Source of the DNA: Bacteroides sp.
GTDB taxonomy: Bacteria; Bacteroidota; Bacteroidia; Bacteroidales; Bacteroidaceae
Reading direction: 5' to 3'
Length of the DNA: 64,000 bases
Assembly: GCA_019414665.1 (NCBI GenBank)
Contig: DXLO01000003.1
Location: 1-64,000 of the forward strand
This document shows, piece after piece, positions 17,652 to 26,067 of this stretch (its first letter is position 1; the number at the start of each line of letters is the position of its first letter). The translations under genes and the position numbers were made by a program. The notes beneath the pieces are model-generated. The model saw nothing but the letters and a program-made list of their open reading frames with translations, did not search any database and was not told the origin of the DNA.

Positions 17652-17698
17652 CCCCTGCTCTAGAAGAAAGATAAAGGAATAAGACAAAACATAAAAAA

Positions 17699-17730
17699 TT
17701 AGGAAAAATCCTCGCCAAGCTATAACTTTG
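17699..17730 (+). promoter_or_regulatory. Promoter of the condensin operon
   Basis: TAACTTTG at 17723-17730 is a perfect -7 box. TTAG at 17699-17702 is exactly 20 bases upstream, a variant of the -33 TTTG. The mksF start codon is 20 bases downstream. Confidence 0.65.
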
Positions 17731-17750
17731 CGAAGATTTTTTATAATATT

Positions 17751-18980
17751 ATGTACATATTCCGTTCTATACACGAAATCATAAACACCGTCGCCGCAGC
17801 AAGAGGGCTGCTGACGGAAATGTTCGAGAAAAGAAAAATACTAAGCTTCAGATACTCCGATGCACTGGCTTTGCTGAAAGATGATGAAAACCGTCTGAAA
17901 CTACTTATAGAAAAAGAAGTAATTCATCAGAACGGCAACTTTGTTGAGCTGGATGCACGGTTTATGGATTTTTTCGAACTGTTACTTGAGGCTAATGAAG
18001 AAATCAATACAGCCGTGATAGATGAAAATATCGAGTATCTTCACGAACTGATGGATTATTATCTCAAAGAACGTATCGCAACGCGTAAGGCTAGTTACGT
18101 AAGAAATATCAAAATTACTTTTCAGAAAATAGCTCGTACTACGATACGTAATATCATGAATTTGCAGACCAGCATCGACAATGCTTTCAAACATGAGCCT
18201 ACCTATCAGATAAAGATTGCCAAGCTGGAAAACCTCGATAAAAAACGAATCAATATCCAGCAGCTGATTGATACGACGGAAAATCTGATATTGCACGAAG
18301 AACGACAATTCTTCCAACAAGCAACTGATGATGAGCTGAACCGGATTTTGCTGGAACTTCGCCGGGAATTACAGCTTTCAGCGCATAGTCTTATCCGGGC
18401 ACAGCAGGATATCATCAATTACCTGAATCAGATTAAGAGTCAAGTGATACTGGTAGAAAAAATACGCCGGGTAAAATATTTGCAAGATCAGTTTGAACTG
18501 CGTGCCAAAAGTAATCTCGCCGAAGTACTGGAACGTGAGCACTCCATTCTTTTGGAAGGAACAGCACCGTCATCATTCAAGCTTTCCATAAATTACTTGA
18601 ATACCGATGAGGCACGTCCGATCATTCTGAAAGTAATGAAAAACCTCCAGCATCGCGAAACCATACGAAGCAACGAAGCTGGTGCGTTCAGCGATGAAGA
18701 TCTGGCATCTCAGTCAATGTATCAGGAAACAATAAGTCTGGAAGAAACGGTCGGCAACTATATTCAGGCACAAACTGAAGCAATGTGGAAAGATGCCACT
18801 GCACAGCCAGAAGATCTGTTCTCTTTCCTGATGCGCTATCCATTCCGTCAAGAAGTCAGTGAGGAAGAACGGACTACCCTCTTTTGCCAGATTGTATCAC
18901 TATACGAATCGCAGTTCCGTATCAGTGAAGAATTTGGTATTTACAAAAACTATGAATATGCTCGCATCTATCCGATATAA
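17751..18980 (+). CDS. mksF: MksF/JetA-like condensin kleisin subunit (409 aa)
   Basis: First gene of a three-gene operon with the kleisin-accessory-SMC order of MksFEB and Wadjet JetABC. The protein is mostly helical: an N-terminal winged-helix-like region (residues ~25-75, FRYSDALALLKDDENRLKLLIEKE-type, here in part), long helical segments in the middle, and a C-terminal region from about residue 340 that would contact the ATPase head. Length fits the kleisin subunit. The identification rests mainly on gene order and on the unmistakable ATPase downstream. Likely role: chromosome compaction or plasmid restriction, depending on system type. Confidence 0.75.
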   Translation: MYIFRSIHEIINTVAAARGLLTEMFEKRKILSFRYSDALALLKDDENRLKLLIEKEVIHQNGNFVELDARFMDFFELLLEANEEINTAVIDENIEYLHELMDYYLKERIATRKASYVRNIKITFQKIARTTIRNIMNLQTSIDNAFKHEPTYQIKIAKLENLDKKRINIQQLIDTTENLILHEERQFFQQATDDELNRILLELRRELQLSAHSLIRAQQDIINYLNQIKSQVILVEKIRRVKYLQDQFELRAKSNLAEVLEREHSILLEGTAPSSFKLSINYLNTDEARPIILKVMKNLQHRETIRSNEAGAFSDEDLASQSMYQETISLEETVGNYIQAQTEAMWKDATAQPEDLFSFLMRYPFRQEVSEEERTTLFCQIVSLYESQFRISEEFGIYKNYEYARIYPI

Positions 18981-19007
18981 AGGAGGATCGCATAATAAAA
19001 AATATTC

Positions 19008-19050
19008 ACTTTAGTTCATTCCGGTAAACATTCGGAATACATGCTAAAGT
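19008..19050 (+). other. Nested hairpin between mksF and mksE
   Basis: ACTTTAG (19008-19014) pairs with CTAAAGT (19044-19050) and, inside, ATTCCG (19018-19023) pairs with CGGAAT (19033-19038). It occupies the only real gap (95 bases) in the operon and ends about 25 bases before the mksE start, so it could set the ratio of kleisin to the other two subunits. Confidence 0.6.
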
Positions 19051-19075
19051 CAATCAGAAAAAATCAATAGATTAT

Positions 19076-19660
19076 ATGGAACTAACAATAAGAATACCCG
19101 ATCATACAGCGGCTATTTTCGACTATTTGCAAAAAGGTCTGTTTATCAGTTCAAACAGTACAAATGAAGACGTACGCGATTTATATGATATTATAGACGA
19201 TGACTTCGAAGCTCTGTCGATTTATTTTGCACAGATAGGCTATACATTGGAGCGGGGAAACGAATATTTTTATTTTTCTCGTACAGAACCTCGTGTTACA
19301 CTGGAACAAAAGATTCTGCGTGCCTATTACTGGATTGATGTTCTCGACTTATTTAAAACATACGATGAAACTTTCGGACCGGGCTATCGTTTTCAGCCGG
19401 AACAGATATTGGTGGAAGCCAACATCAACGTCATGTTGCAGAACAAGCTGGACGGGATACGTAAACATTTCTCCGATAAAGATGTACGCAAAGAGGTGCT
19501 CGATAATATGATACGGCAGCTTACCCGTGACTCTTTTCTGGAACTGGAAAACGAGAAGAACAATACATATAAAGTAATGAGTTCCTGGAATTACCTGGAA
19601 CGCCTGATTGAAAGTATTAACATTTACGATGACAGCCAAGACGATGAGAAACCTGAATAG
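19076..19660 (+). CDS. mksE: MksE/JetB-like condensin accessory subunit (194 aa)
   Basis: A small acidic protein of the MksE/JetB type, expected to bind the kleisin as a winged-helix dimer. Visible features are an N-terminal region YLQKGLFISSNSTNEDVRDLY, where KGLFIS and the acidic DDDFEAL segment resemble family members, a middle helical region with the LEQKILRAYYWIDVL segment, and a C-terminal KVMSSWNYLERLIESI. Length fits MksE. Its last 17 bases overlap the start of mksB, which implies translational coupling. Identification is by context plus general shape. Confidence 0.72.
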   Translation: MELTIRIPDHTAAIFDYLQKGLFISSNSTNEDVRDLYDIIDDDFEALSIYFAQIGYTLERGNEYFYFSRTEPRVTLEQKILRAYYWIDVLDLFKTYDETFGPGYRFQPEQILVEANINVMLQNKLDGIRKHFSDKDVRKEVLDNMIRQLTRDSFLELENEKNNTYKVMSSWNYLERLIESINIYDDSQDDEKPE

Positions 19661-22600
19661 AATTATATTTATAAATAGTGCAAATATTCCTTATGCCGAT
19701 GATATCTATTTGGATGGGAATGTACACTTTATCGGTACACAGGGAGTAGGAAAAAGTACCGTACTTCGCTCTATCCTCTTTTTTTACAATGCAGATACAC
19801 AAAAGTTGGGAATCCCAGTTGAAAAACAGAGCTATACGGAATATTATTTCCCCTACGCCAATTCGTATATCATCTATGAAGTAGCTACTGAGAACGGAGC
19901 TTTCTGTATCCTCAGTTTCAAGTCGATGAACCGAGTAAGCTACCGTTTTATTGACTCTCCTTACCGGAAAGAGTTTTTTATCGATCCGGAAACCCGTATT
20001 GCCTATACCGGAGCCGACCGGGTACGTATGCAGCTCGATTTGCAGAACGTAGACTACTCACGTATTATTTACACTTTCGATGAATACCGGAATATTCTTT
20101 ATGGCAATGGCGTTTCATCTGATATGAAGAAATATTCGCTTATGGAAAGTAAGCAATATCAGAATATTCCTCGTACAATCCAGAATGTCTTGCTTAACTC
20201 TAAGCTGGATGCTGAATTCATCAAAAAGACAATTATTTCATCCATCAACGAAGATGAAACTGCAGTCGATCTGAATAACTACAAGGAGCATCTGAAAAAT
20301 TTTGAAGTCCGTCTACGTGACATCGAAGAATTCCAAAAACGCGAAACACAAAAGCAGGCTAAAGAAATAACATTATTGTCGGCACAGGTTTCGAAACAGC
20401 AGACAGCACTGGCCCAAGGTTGCCGCGAACTGGTTTCTGCCTTTATCAAGGCTAAGGAAGCACTTCCACAATGGCAAGAAAAAAAACAACATGCGGAAAG
20501 TGAGCGCAACAAGTTGATTACTCGCCGACAAGAACTGCAAGAGCAGTCACGCCATCGCTGTGACAAATTGCAGGAAACACTTGCTGTACTAAACAATGAG
20601 CTGCAAAAGGCACAAAAGAAGGAAAAAGATTATGCTCGCCAACAAATTGAGCAGGTAATGGAGCGTTCTTCACGAAAAGAAGAATGGAAAAACCGCCGCG
20701 ACGGATTACTGGAAGAACAGCGTATTCTCACTTCCCAATATACAGAGATCTCAACAAAATATAAGTCGCTTATACAGAGCCTTGATGAACAATGGAATAA
20801 AATTCATGAAGCAAAACTCAAGCAACTGGATGAGTTAAACAGCACATATAATGCACGCATTGAGGAAGGACGTCTTCGCCACGAAGCTTCTACCGAAGCA
20901 TTATATCAGGAATACGAACAACTCTCACAGCAACTTCACCCTGAGAAGAGTGAAAAACAGAGTGTGCTGACAGCTATTGATTATCAGATGCAGCTTTGCC
21001 GGAAAGAGATGTTCTTCGAAACAGAACAAGAAGAACTGAAGCATCGCATACAGTCGTATACCGGCATGCATATGAGTAAAAAGAACCGCATCAACAACGC
21101 ACAACTCATCATCAAGGAGATTACGCTGAAGTGGGAAGAAGAATTGCAGCACGGAACAAAAGAAAAAGATGATGCACTAACCAGACTGCAACTGGAACAG
21201 CAGCAGCTGAAGCCACGTGTTGACGAACTGGAAACGTTTTTACAAAACAGCCGCAATACATTACAGGGATGGCTCAAGGATAACAAACCAGGATGGGAGG
21301 AAAACATCGGTAAGCTTTGCGATGAGTCTATCCTCTGGCAGACAGGTTTGTCACCCCAATTGCAAGATGCAGGCGAGTCTTTCTACGGAATTTCAATTGA
21401 TCTGGCTGGAATAAACCGACATATTAAATCCATCAACGATTATCAGAAAGAGAAAGAAGCCGGCACTTGTCGTCTGGAAGAAATAGCAGCAGAAACAATC
21501 CGATTGCAGAGTGAAAAAGAAGAGCTGGAAGAAACGCTGAAAAGTAAATATCAGCCGAAAATAAAAGAGCAAAAAGATATCATCGCTCTACAAGAATATG
21601 AACTGGAAAAACTGGAACGACAATATCAACAGGATATGCTCGATCTGGAAAACTGGAAGAAAAAGGCCGAAGCAGAAAGAAACCGCAAACTTCACGAACT
21701 GGAAGAGCAAAAAATGCAGGCTCATAATGAATTGCAACAGACAGAAAGCAAGCTGAATAATCTAAACAAAGAGAAATCGGACAAGCTGAACAATTTAAAG
21801 CAAGAATGGAACAAACTGTTGCAAAATCTGAACAACGAAAAAAGTGCACAGGCAGACAACATACGCAAGGAAGATAAAGAGGAACAGCAACGGATAGCTT
21901 CTGTAAAGGCTGAATACGAAAACGACATGCAAAAGGAGCTCCACACACAGGGAGCCGATACAGAACGTCTGCAAAACATTGCAGAACAATTGCAGAATAT
22001 CGAACAGGAACTTCTGTTTATAAAAGACCATGCTGCACTCATCATCGAGTATCAGAAGGATAAACGCGATTTGATTGACCAAATTCCGACATGGCAACGT
22101 GAATATGACGAGCAAAAACGTTTATTAAACAACGAGAAAGAATCTTTACATAAAGAAACAGGAGCCCTGCAAAGTGAAATAGACAAGCTGAATAAATCAC
22201 TGCATGAAGCAGAGGAAAATGTACGCAGCTTATCCGGCAACCTGGATGCGTACGAAAAAATTCCTGCATACGACTGGTACAAGCCTCATCAGGATATTTT
22301 CCGTTCTGAAAATGGTACGGAAACTGAAATAGCCGTTCAAAAAGGATGTATCGAACTGATTGATGAACTGGGACGCATGGAAAACCAGTACATGCAGCTT
22401 CAGAGTCGCCTGCGCAAAGAAGTTAATCTCTTTACCGGACATTTTGACGAGGACAATACGTTTAAGTTCAAAACGAAATTCAATGAAGATTGGGAATATA
22501 TACGTTTTGCCGATGAATTACACGACTTTGTAGAAGAAAATAAAATCAACGAATTCGTGCGTCGCATCAACAACGAGCATTCGGACATCTTCAAACGTAT

Positions 22601-23303
22601 CAGCATGGATACTTCCATGCTTACGGCCTCGGAAAGTGATATACAGGATCTGATAAGCAAGGTAAACAAAGGATTCCAGACATGCAATTTCGTAGGAGTA
22701 ATCCAACGTATTGAAATGAAGGTAGAAGAAAGCAGCAACCGAGTGGTAAATGCTTTGAGAGCCATACAGAAATATTACAATGAACATGCTTACGACCTTA
22801 CTCCGGGCACAAACTTGTTTTCCAGCGAAAACGAACAATTGGTGAAACAGGAAGCTATCGCTTTATTGCGTGATTTCATCAAAGAAATGCACGCTTACCG
22901 GTATGACAAGATCCGTCTATACGATTCGTTTGAATTACGTTTCCGCATCATAGAAAACAACAACGACACCGGTTTTGTCGAAAAGTTGTCGAATGTGGGT
23001 TCGGAAGGAACAGATATCCTGGTAAAAGCAATGATTAATATCATGCTGCTGAATGTATTCAAAGAAAGTGCTTCGCAGAAGTTTAAGGACTTCAAATTAC
23101 ATTGCATGATGGATGAGATCGGAAAGCTACATCCTAATAATGTAAACGGAATCCTAAAATTTGCAAACGACCGAAACATTATTCTGATTAACGGTTCACC
23201 TACGGAACTGAACCGTGACGCATATAAACACGTATATCTGCTCACTAAAGGGGCTCAAAGCAAAACCCGCATAGCCCGGCTGATCTCAGATCAGAAATTG
23301 TAA
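19644..23303 (+). CDS. mksB: MksB/JetC-like condensin ATPase (1219 aa)
   Basis: A large SMC-like ATPase. The Walker A loop GTQGVGKST is at residues 31-39, after FINSANIPYADDIYLDGNVHFI. Long coiled coils span roughly residues 220-960, rich in E, K and Q, with a break near 600 that could be the hinge. The C-terminal head has the signature-like NVGSEGTDILVKAMINIMLL around residue 1115 and Walker B LHCMMDEIGKLHP around 1150. I prefer the start at 19644 (MRNLNRIIF), overlapping mksE by 17 bases; 19629 is possible. No toprim/nuclease subunit (JetD/MksG) follows, so this is MksBEF-like rather than a complete Wadjet system. Confidence 0.88.
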   Translation: MRNLNRIIFINSANIPYADDIYLDGNVHFIGTQGVGKSTVLRSILFFYNADTQKLGIPVEKQSYTEYYFPYANSYIIYEVATENGAFCILSFKSMNRVSYRFIDSPYRKEFFIDPETRIAYTGADRVRMQLDLQNVDYSRIIYTFDEYRNILYGNGVSSDMKKYSLMESKQYQNIPRTIQNVLLNSKLDAEFIKKTIISSINEDETAVDLNNYKEHLKNFEVRLRDIEEFQKRETQKQAKEITLLSAQVSKQQTALAQGCRELVSAFIKAKEALPQWQEKKQHAESERNKLITRRQELQEQSRHRCDKLQETLAVLNNELQKAQKKEKDYARQQIEQVMERSSRKEEWKNRRDGLLEEQRILTSQYTEISTKYKSLIQSLDEQWNKIHEAKLKQLDELNSTYNARIEEGRLRHEASTEALYQEYEQLSQQLHPEKSEKQSVLTAIDYQMQLCRKEMFFETEQEELKHRIQSYTGMHMSKKNRINNAQLIIKEITLKWEEELQHGTKEKDDALTRLQLEQQQLKPRVDELETFLQNSRNTLQGWLKDNKPGWEENIGKLCDESILWQTGLSPQLQDAGESFYGISIDLAGINRHIKSINDYQKEKEAGTCRLEEIAAETIRLQSEKEELEETLKSKYQPKIKEQKDIIALQEYELEKLERQYQQDMLDLENWKKKAEAERNRKLHELEEQKMQAHNELQQTESKLNNLNKEKSDKLNNLKQEWNKLLQNLNNEKSAQADNIRKEDKEEQQRIASVKAEYENDMQKELHTQGADTERLQNIAEQLQNIEQELLFIKDHAALIIEYQKDKRDLIDQIPTWQREYDEQKRLLNNEKESLHKETGALQSEIDKLNKSLHEAEENVRSLSGNLDAYEKIPAYDWYKPHQDIFRSENGTETEIAVQKGCIELIDELGRMENQYMQLQSRLRKEVNLFTGHFDEDNTFKFKTKFNEDWEYIRFADELHDFVEENKINEFVRRINNEHSDIFKRISMDTSMLTASESDIQDLISKVNKGFQTCNFVGVIQRIEMKVEESSNRVVNALRAIQKYYNEHAYDLTPGTNLFSSENEQLVKQEAIALLRDFIKEMHAYRYDKIRLYDSFELRFRIIENNNDTGFVEKLSNVGSEGTDILVKAMINIMLLNVFKESASQKFKDFKLHCMMDEIGKLHPNNVNGILKFANDRNIILINGSPTELNRDAYKHVYLLTKGAQSKTRIARLISDQKL

Positions 23304-23328
23304 ATGTTCTCTTTTTTTAATACCTTTG
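23298..23328 (+). promoter_or_regulatory. Separate promoter of the GNAT-ibrA-ibrB module
   Basis: TTG at 23298-23300, overlapping the mksB stop region, and TACCTTTG at 23321-23328 with a 20-base spacer make a good Bacteroidetes promoter. It shows that the next three genes can be transcribed without the condensin operon and rules out the TTG start codon at 23326. Confidence 0.75.
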
Positions 23329-23355
23329 CTAGGTACGAAAAAGAAAAAGCAATTT

Positions 23356-23754
23356 ATGATGCAGATACTGAAACTACAAGGAACCGACAGACAACTATAC
23401 CGGCTGGTAGGCCCTTTGGTTATGAATCCGAAAGTCCTGCAATACAACAACGGATATCCGTTTAAAACCGGAGAACACTATGTATGGTATATTGCAATAG
23501 AGAAGCAAAAAGTAATGGGATTTATTCCATTAGAAATGCGTAAAAACGAACATATCATCAACAACTACTACGCTGAAGCAGAAACCCACGACTATATTCT
23601 GGATACACTGCTAAATACAGTCCTTACAGACGAGGAAGAGAGCACACAGCCTTTATCGGCTGTGGTGCAAACTCCTCATCAGGATTTGTTCGTACAGAAA
23701 GGATTTGAAATAACAAAGAGTTGGAAACTATACATAAAAATGCAGAAGGCATAA
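23356..23754 (+). CDS. GNAT-like small protein (132 aa)
   Basis: A short protein with a GNAT-like strand order: YIAIEKQKVMGFIPLEMR (beta 2-3), HIINNYYAE (beta 4) and a late VQKGFEITKSWKLYIKM ending, as seen in N-acetyltransferases. The acetyl-CoA-binding loop (R/QxxGxG/A) is not recognisable, so it may not be catalytic. The start is 23356 or 23359 (ATGATG); the TTG 30 bases upstream lies in the promoter. Its stop codon overlaps the ibrA start (TAATG), so the two are translationally coupled. The role is unknown; a modifier or partner of the IbrA/IbrB proteins is the simplest guess. Confidence 0.75.
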   Translation: MMQILKLQGTDRQLYRLVGPLVMNPKVLQYNNGYPFKTGEHYVWYIAIEKQKVMGFIPLEMRKNEHIINNYYAEAETHDYILDTLLNTVLTDEEESTQPLSAVVQTPHQDLFVQKGFEITKSWKLYIKMQKA

Positions 23755-25055
23755 TGGAAGCGACAGTTCAGGAACAAAAAAATGTCTACGAATTAACCCA
23801 GGAGCGTCTACGAGTAATATTCAACGAATTTGATAATGTCTATGTGTCTTTTTCTGGAGGCAAAGACAGTGGAGTATTGCTGAACTTATGTATTGATTAT
23901 ATCCGCCGCAATAACCTTAAGCGGAAAATAGGTGTATTCCATATGGATTATGAGGTTCAATACAAAATGACTATCGATTTTGTAGACAGCATTCTAGAAA
24001 AGAATAAGGATTTACTTGACGTATATCGCATCTGTCTTCCGTTTCGTGTCGCAACCTCAACATCAATGTATCAGTCTTTCTGGCGTCCGTGGGATGAAGA
24101 AAAGAAAGATCTCTGGGTTCGCCAGATGCCTGAAGGTGCTATGACAATAAAAGATTTCCCCGAGTTGAAACCAGACACATGGGACTACGATTTTCAGCTT
24201 TACTTCGCACAATGGCTGCATAAAAAGAAAAAAGCTACACGTACTTGCTGTCTGGTGGGTATACGGACACAGGAAAGCTTCAGTCGCTGGCGATGTATAT
24301 TCCAAGTTCCTAAGAACATTCTGTATCATAAGTATATCTGGACCTCAAAAATAGGAAATGATATTTACAATGCCTATCCTATATACGATTGGAAAACGAC
24401 AGATGTATGGACAGCAAACGGTAAATTCAAATGGGACTATAACCCTTTGTACGACCTCTATTACAAGGCAGGAATCAGCTTAGAACGGCAACGGGTAGCC
24501 AGCCCGTTTATCAGTGAGGCTATCGAAAGTCTTGCTCTTTACAGAGCCATTGATCCCGATACATGGGGGAAAATGATAGGACGCGTAAATGGGGTAAACT
24601 TTTCGGCTATTTATGGAAGCACACATGCCACGGCAAGGCAAAAAATAAAACTGCCAGAGGGATATACATGGAAATCATTTATGTACTTTTTACTATCCAC
24701 ACTTCCTGAAAAGACACGCAACGGCTATCTCCGGCGTTTAAACGTCAGCATTAAATTCTGGCGAACAAAGGGAGGATGCCTGAGTGACGATGTCATACAA
24801 AAACTGATAGATGCTAAAGTTCCTATAGAAATAGTAGACAAAAGCAACTACCGTACACATAAACATCCTGTAAAAATGGAATACCAGGAAGATATAGACA
24901 TTCCTGAATTCAGAGAAATTCCCACATACAAACGCATGTGTATCTGCATTCTCCGAAATGACCATGCCTGCAAATACATGGGCTTCTCTCCTACAAAGGA
25001 AGAGATCAGCAAAAAAAATAAGATTATGGAAAACTACAAAAATATTTGGCGATGA
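23754..25055 (+). CDS. ibrA: IbrA-like PP-loop / PAPS-reductase-family protein, DUF3440 (433 aa)
   Basis: The N-terminal domain is an adenine-nucleotide alpha-hydrolase fold with the PP-loop SGGKDS at residues 34-39, as in PAPS reductase, DndC and tRNA-thiolating enzymes. The DUF3440-type remainder has a CCLVGIRTQESFSRW segment near residue 165, YNAYPIYDWKTTDVW, and a C-terminal stretch MCICILRNDHACKYMGF. Such proteins occur next to ParB-domain partners; E. coli IbrA/IbrB were described as activators of prophage eib genes. The start at 23754 overlaps the previous stop; the stop overlaps the ibrB start (ATGA). The chemistry is not known; nucleotide activation is likely, sulfur transfer is possible. 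Confidence 0.9.
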   Translation: MEATVQEQKNVYELTQERLRVIFNEFDNVYVSFSGGKDSGVLLNLCIDYIRRNNLKRKIGVFHMDYEVQYKMTIDFVDSILEKNKDLLDVYRICLPFRVATSTSMYQSFWRPWDEEKKDLWVRQMPEGAMTIKDFPELKPDTWDYDFQLYFAQWLHKKKKATRTCCLVGIRTQESFSRWRCIFQVPKNILYHKYIWTSKIGNDIYNAYPIYDWKTTDVWTANGKFKWDYNPLYDLYYKAGISLERQRVASPFISEAIESLALYRAIDPDTWGKMIGRVNGVNFSAIYGSTHATARQKIKLPEGYTWKSFMYFLLSTLPEKTRNGYLRRLNVSIKFWRTKGGCLSDDVIQKLIDAKVPIEIVDKSNYRTHKHPVKMEYQEDIDIPEFREIPTYKRMCICILRNDHACKYMGFSPTKEEISKKNKIMENYKNIWR

Positions 25056-25624
25056 GTGATAACGAAAATGAATATAAAAGTCCTGTTTATAATGTAAAGG
25101 CTGTACCAGTAGAAAAAGTAGTAGCAAATGATTATAATCCCAATGTGGTAGCTCCTCCAGAAATGAAACTGCTGGAAATATCCATTTGGGAAGATGGATT
25201 TACCATGCCGTGCGTTTGTTATTATAACAAAGAAGCAGACAAATACATTTTAGTTGATGGATTCCACCGATTTACGGTACTAAAAACCTCCAAACGTATT
25301 TATGAACGAGAAAAAGGCCTGCTTCCTGTCGTTGTGATCGATAAAGATTTGTCAAACCGCATGGGGTCTACTATTCGCCATAATCGTGCACGTGGAACTC
25401 ATAACATCGAACTCATGTCACACATTGTTGCCGAACTGGACAAAGCAGGAATGTCGGATCAATGGATTATGAAAAACATCGGAATGGATCGAGATGAATT
25501 GCTCCGACTGAAACAAATATCCGGTCTGGCCGAACTTTTTGCTGATGCCGACTTCAGTATTCCCCAGCCCAAGCCTGCATATATTCCAATACCGGAAAAT
25601 GACGATGAAGTAAAATCTGAATAA
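25052..25624 (+). CDS. ibrB: IbrB-like ParB/sulfiredoxin-domain protein (190 aa)
   Basis: A ParB N-terminal-like nucleotide-binding domain: NDYNPNVVAPPEMKLLEISIWEDGF, then ILVDGFHR (DGFHR at residues 69-73) and STIRHNRARGTH (106-117), the ParB/Srx family phosphate-binding boxes. A helix-turn-helix-like part follows (MSDQWIMKNIGMDRDELLRL). It pairs with the PP-loop protein in the same overlapping reading-frame arrangement as the ibrAB pair of E. coli. It may bind CTP or ATP and contact DNA; whether it acts as regulator or enzyme is open. A large hairpin follows. Confidence 0.88.
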   Translation: MSDNENEYKSPVYNVKAVPVEKVVANDYNPNVVAPPEMKLLEISIWEDGFTMPCVCYYNKEADKYILVDGFHRFTVLKTSKRIYEREKGLLPVVVIDKDLSNRMGSTIRHNRARGTHNIELMSHIVAELDKAGMSDQWIMKNIGMDRDELLRLKQISGLAELFADADFSIPQPKPAYIPIPENDDEVKSE

Positions 25625-25660
25625 ATTAACCCGCTCTTAAATACAATAAATCATACGTGT

Positions 25661-25753
25661 AATAAAATAGCCCTGTCATCTTTCATTGGAGTACATCCTG
25701 AATGTTTTATACCTGAGATGTAAACTTCCTAGTAATGACAGGGCAATTTTATT
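25661..25753. terminator. Long hairpin after ibrB, bidirectional terminator or structured RNA
   Basis: AATAAAAT-A-GCCCTGTCAT (25661-25679) pairs with ATGACAGGGC-A-ATTTTATT (25735-25753): 18 pairs with one A/A mismatch. The 55-nt loop contains further complementary blocks (ACATC near 25693 and GATGT near 25717). It sits between convergent genes, so bidirectional termination is the default reading. The rest of the 205-base gap holds nothing I recognise. Confidence 0.7.
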
Positions 25754-25829
25754 GTAGACAGAACAGTCAGGTTCAAATTGAGAGTTCCTCTTTATTGAAC
25801 TAAACTTAGATAGACTTGTACTCTCCTTT

Positions 25830-26057
25830 TCAGCTTTCAAGTTTTGCCTTAATATTTTCCAGTAGAATCAGGCATCCCTGCATTTTAGGATTTTCAAAAC
25901 AAGCTTCAGCCTGATCGAATAAACGTGCTACAGTTTCTTTCAAATTAGGTATATTAGTTGCTTTATCTACTTGTAAACCTTGAGGTAAATCTTGATTAGC
26001 AAACCAATCTTTCAAGGCTTTCAGTTCTTCTTTCTTATAAATTTTTCTTTCTTCCAT
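25830..26057 (-). CDS. Small DUF6965-like protein (75 aa)
   Basis: A 75-residue acidic helical protein starting MEERKIYKKEELKALKDWF and ending KMQGCLILLENIKAKLES. The pattern (basic start, DWF, Leu-Pro, Val-Asp-Lys-Ala, NPKMQGC) matches small Bacteroides proteins that I recall being grouped as DUF6965; no function is known. The start at 26057 fits homologue length and lies 10 bases after the TamL stop, so it is probably translated from the tamL transcript. The upstream extension of the frame only overlaps tamL. Confidence 0.7.
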   Translation of the reverse strand: MEERKIYKKEELKALKDWFANQDLPQGLQVDKATNIPNLKETVARLFDQAEACFENPKMQGCLILLENIKAKLES

Positions 26058-26067
26058 ATGATAATGA

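Noticed and set aside
18981..18986. AGGAGG after the mksF stop as a ribosome-binding site
   Set aside because: No start codon lies within a useful distance, and the mksE start is 90 bases further.
17751..23303. Complete Wadjet (JetABCD) system
   Set aside because: No JetD-like toprim nuclease is present in the next genes or elsewhere in the window.
23326..23355. TTG start for the GNAT-like gene
   Set aside because: It lies within the TACCTTTG promoter box and upstream of any plausible transcription start; ATG at 23356 is better.
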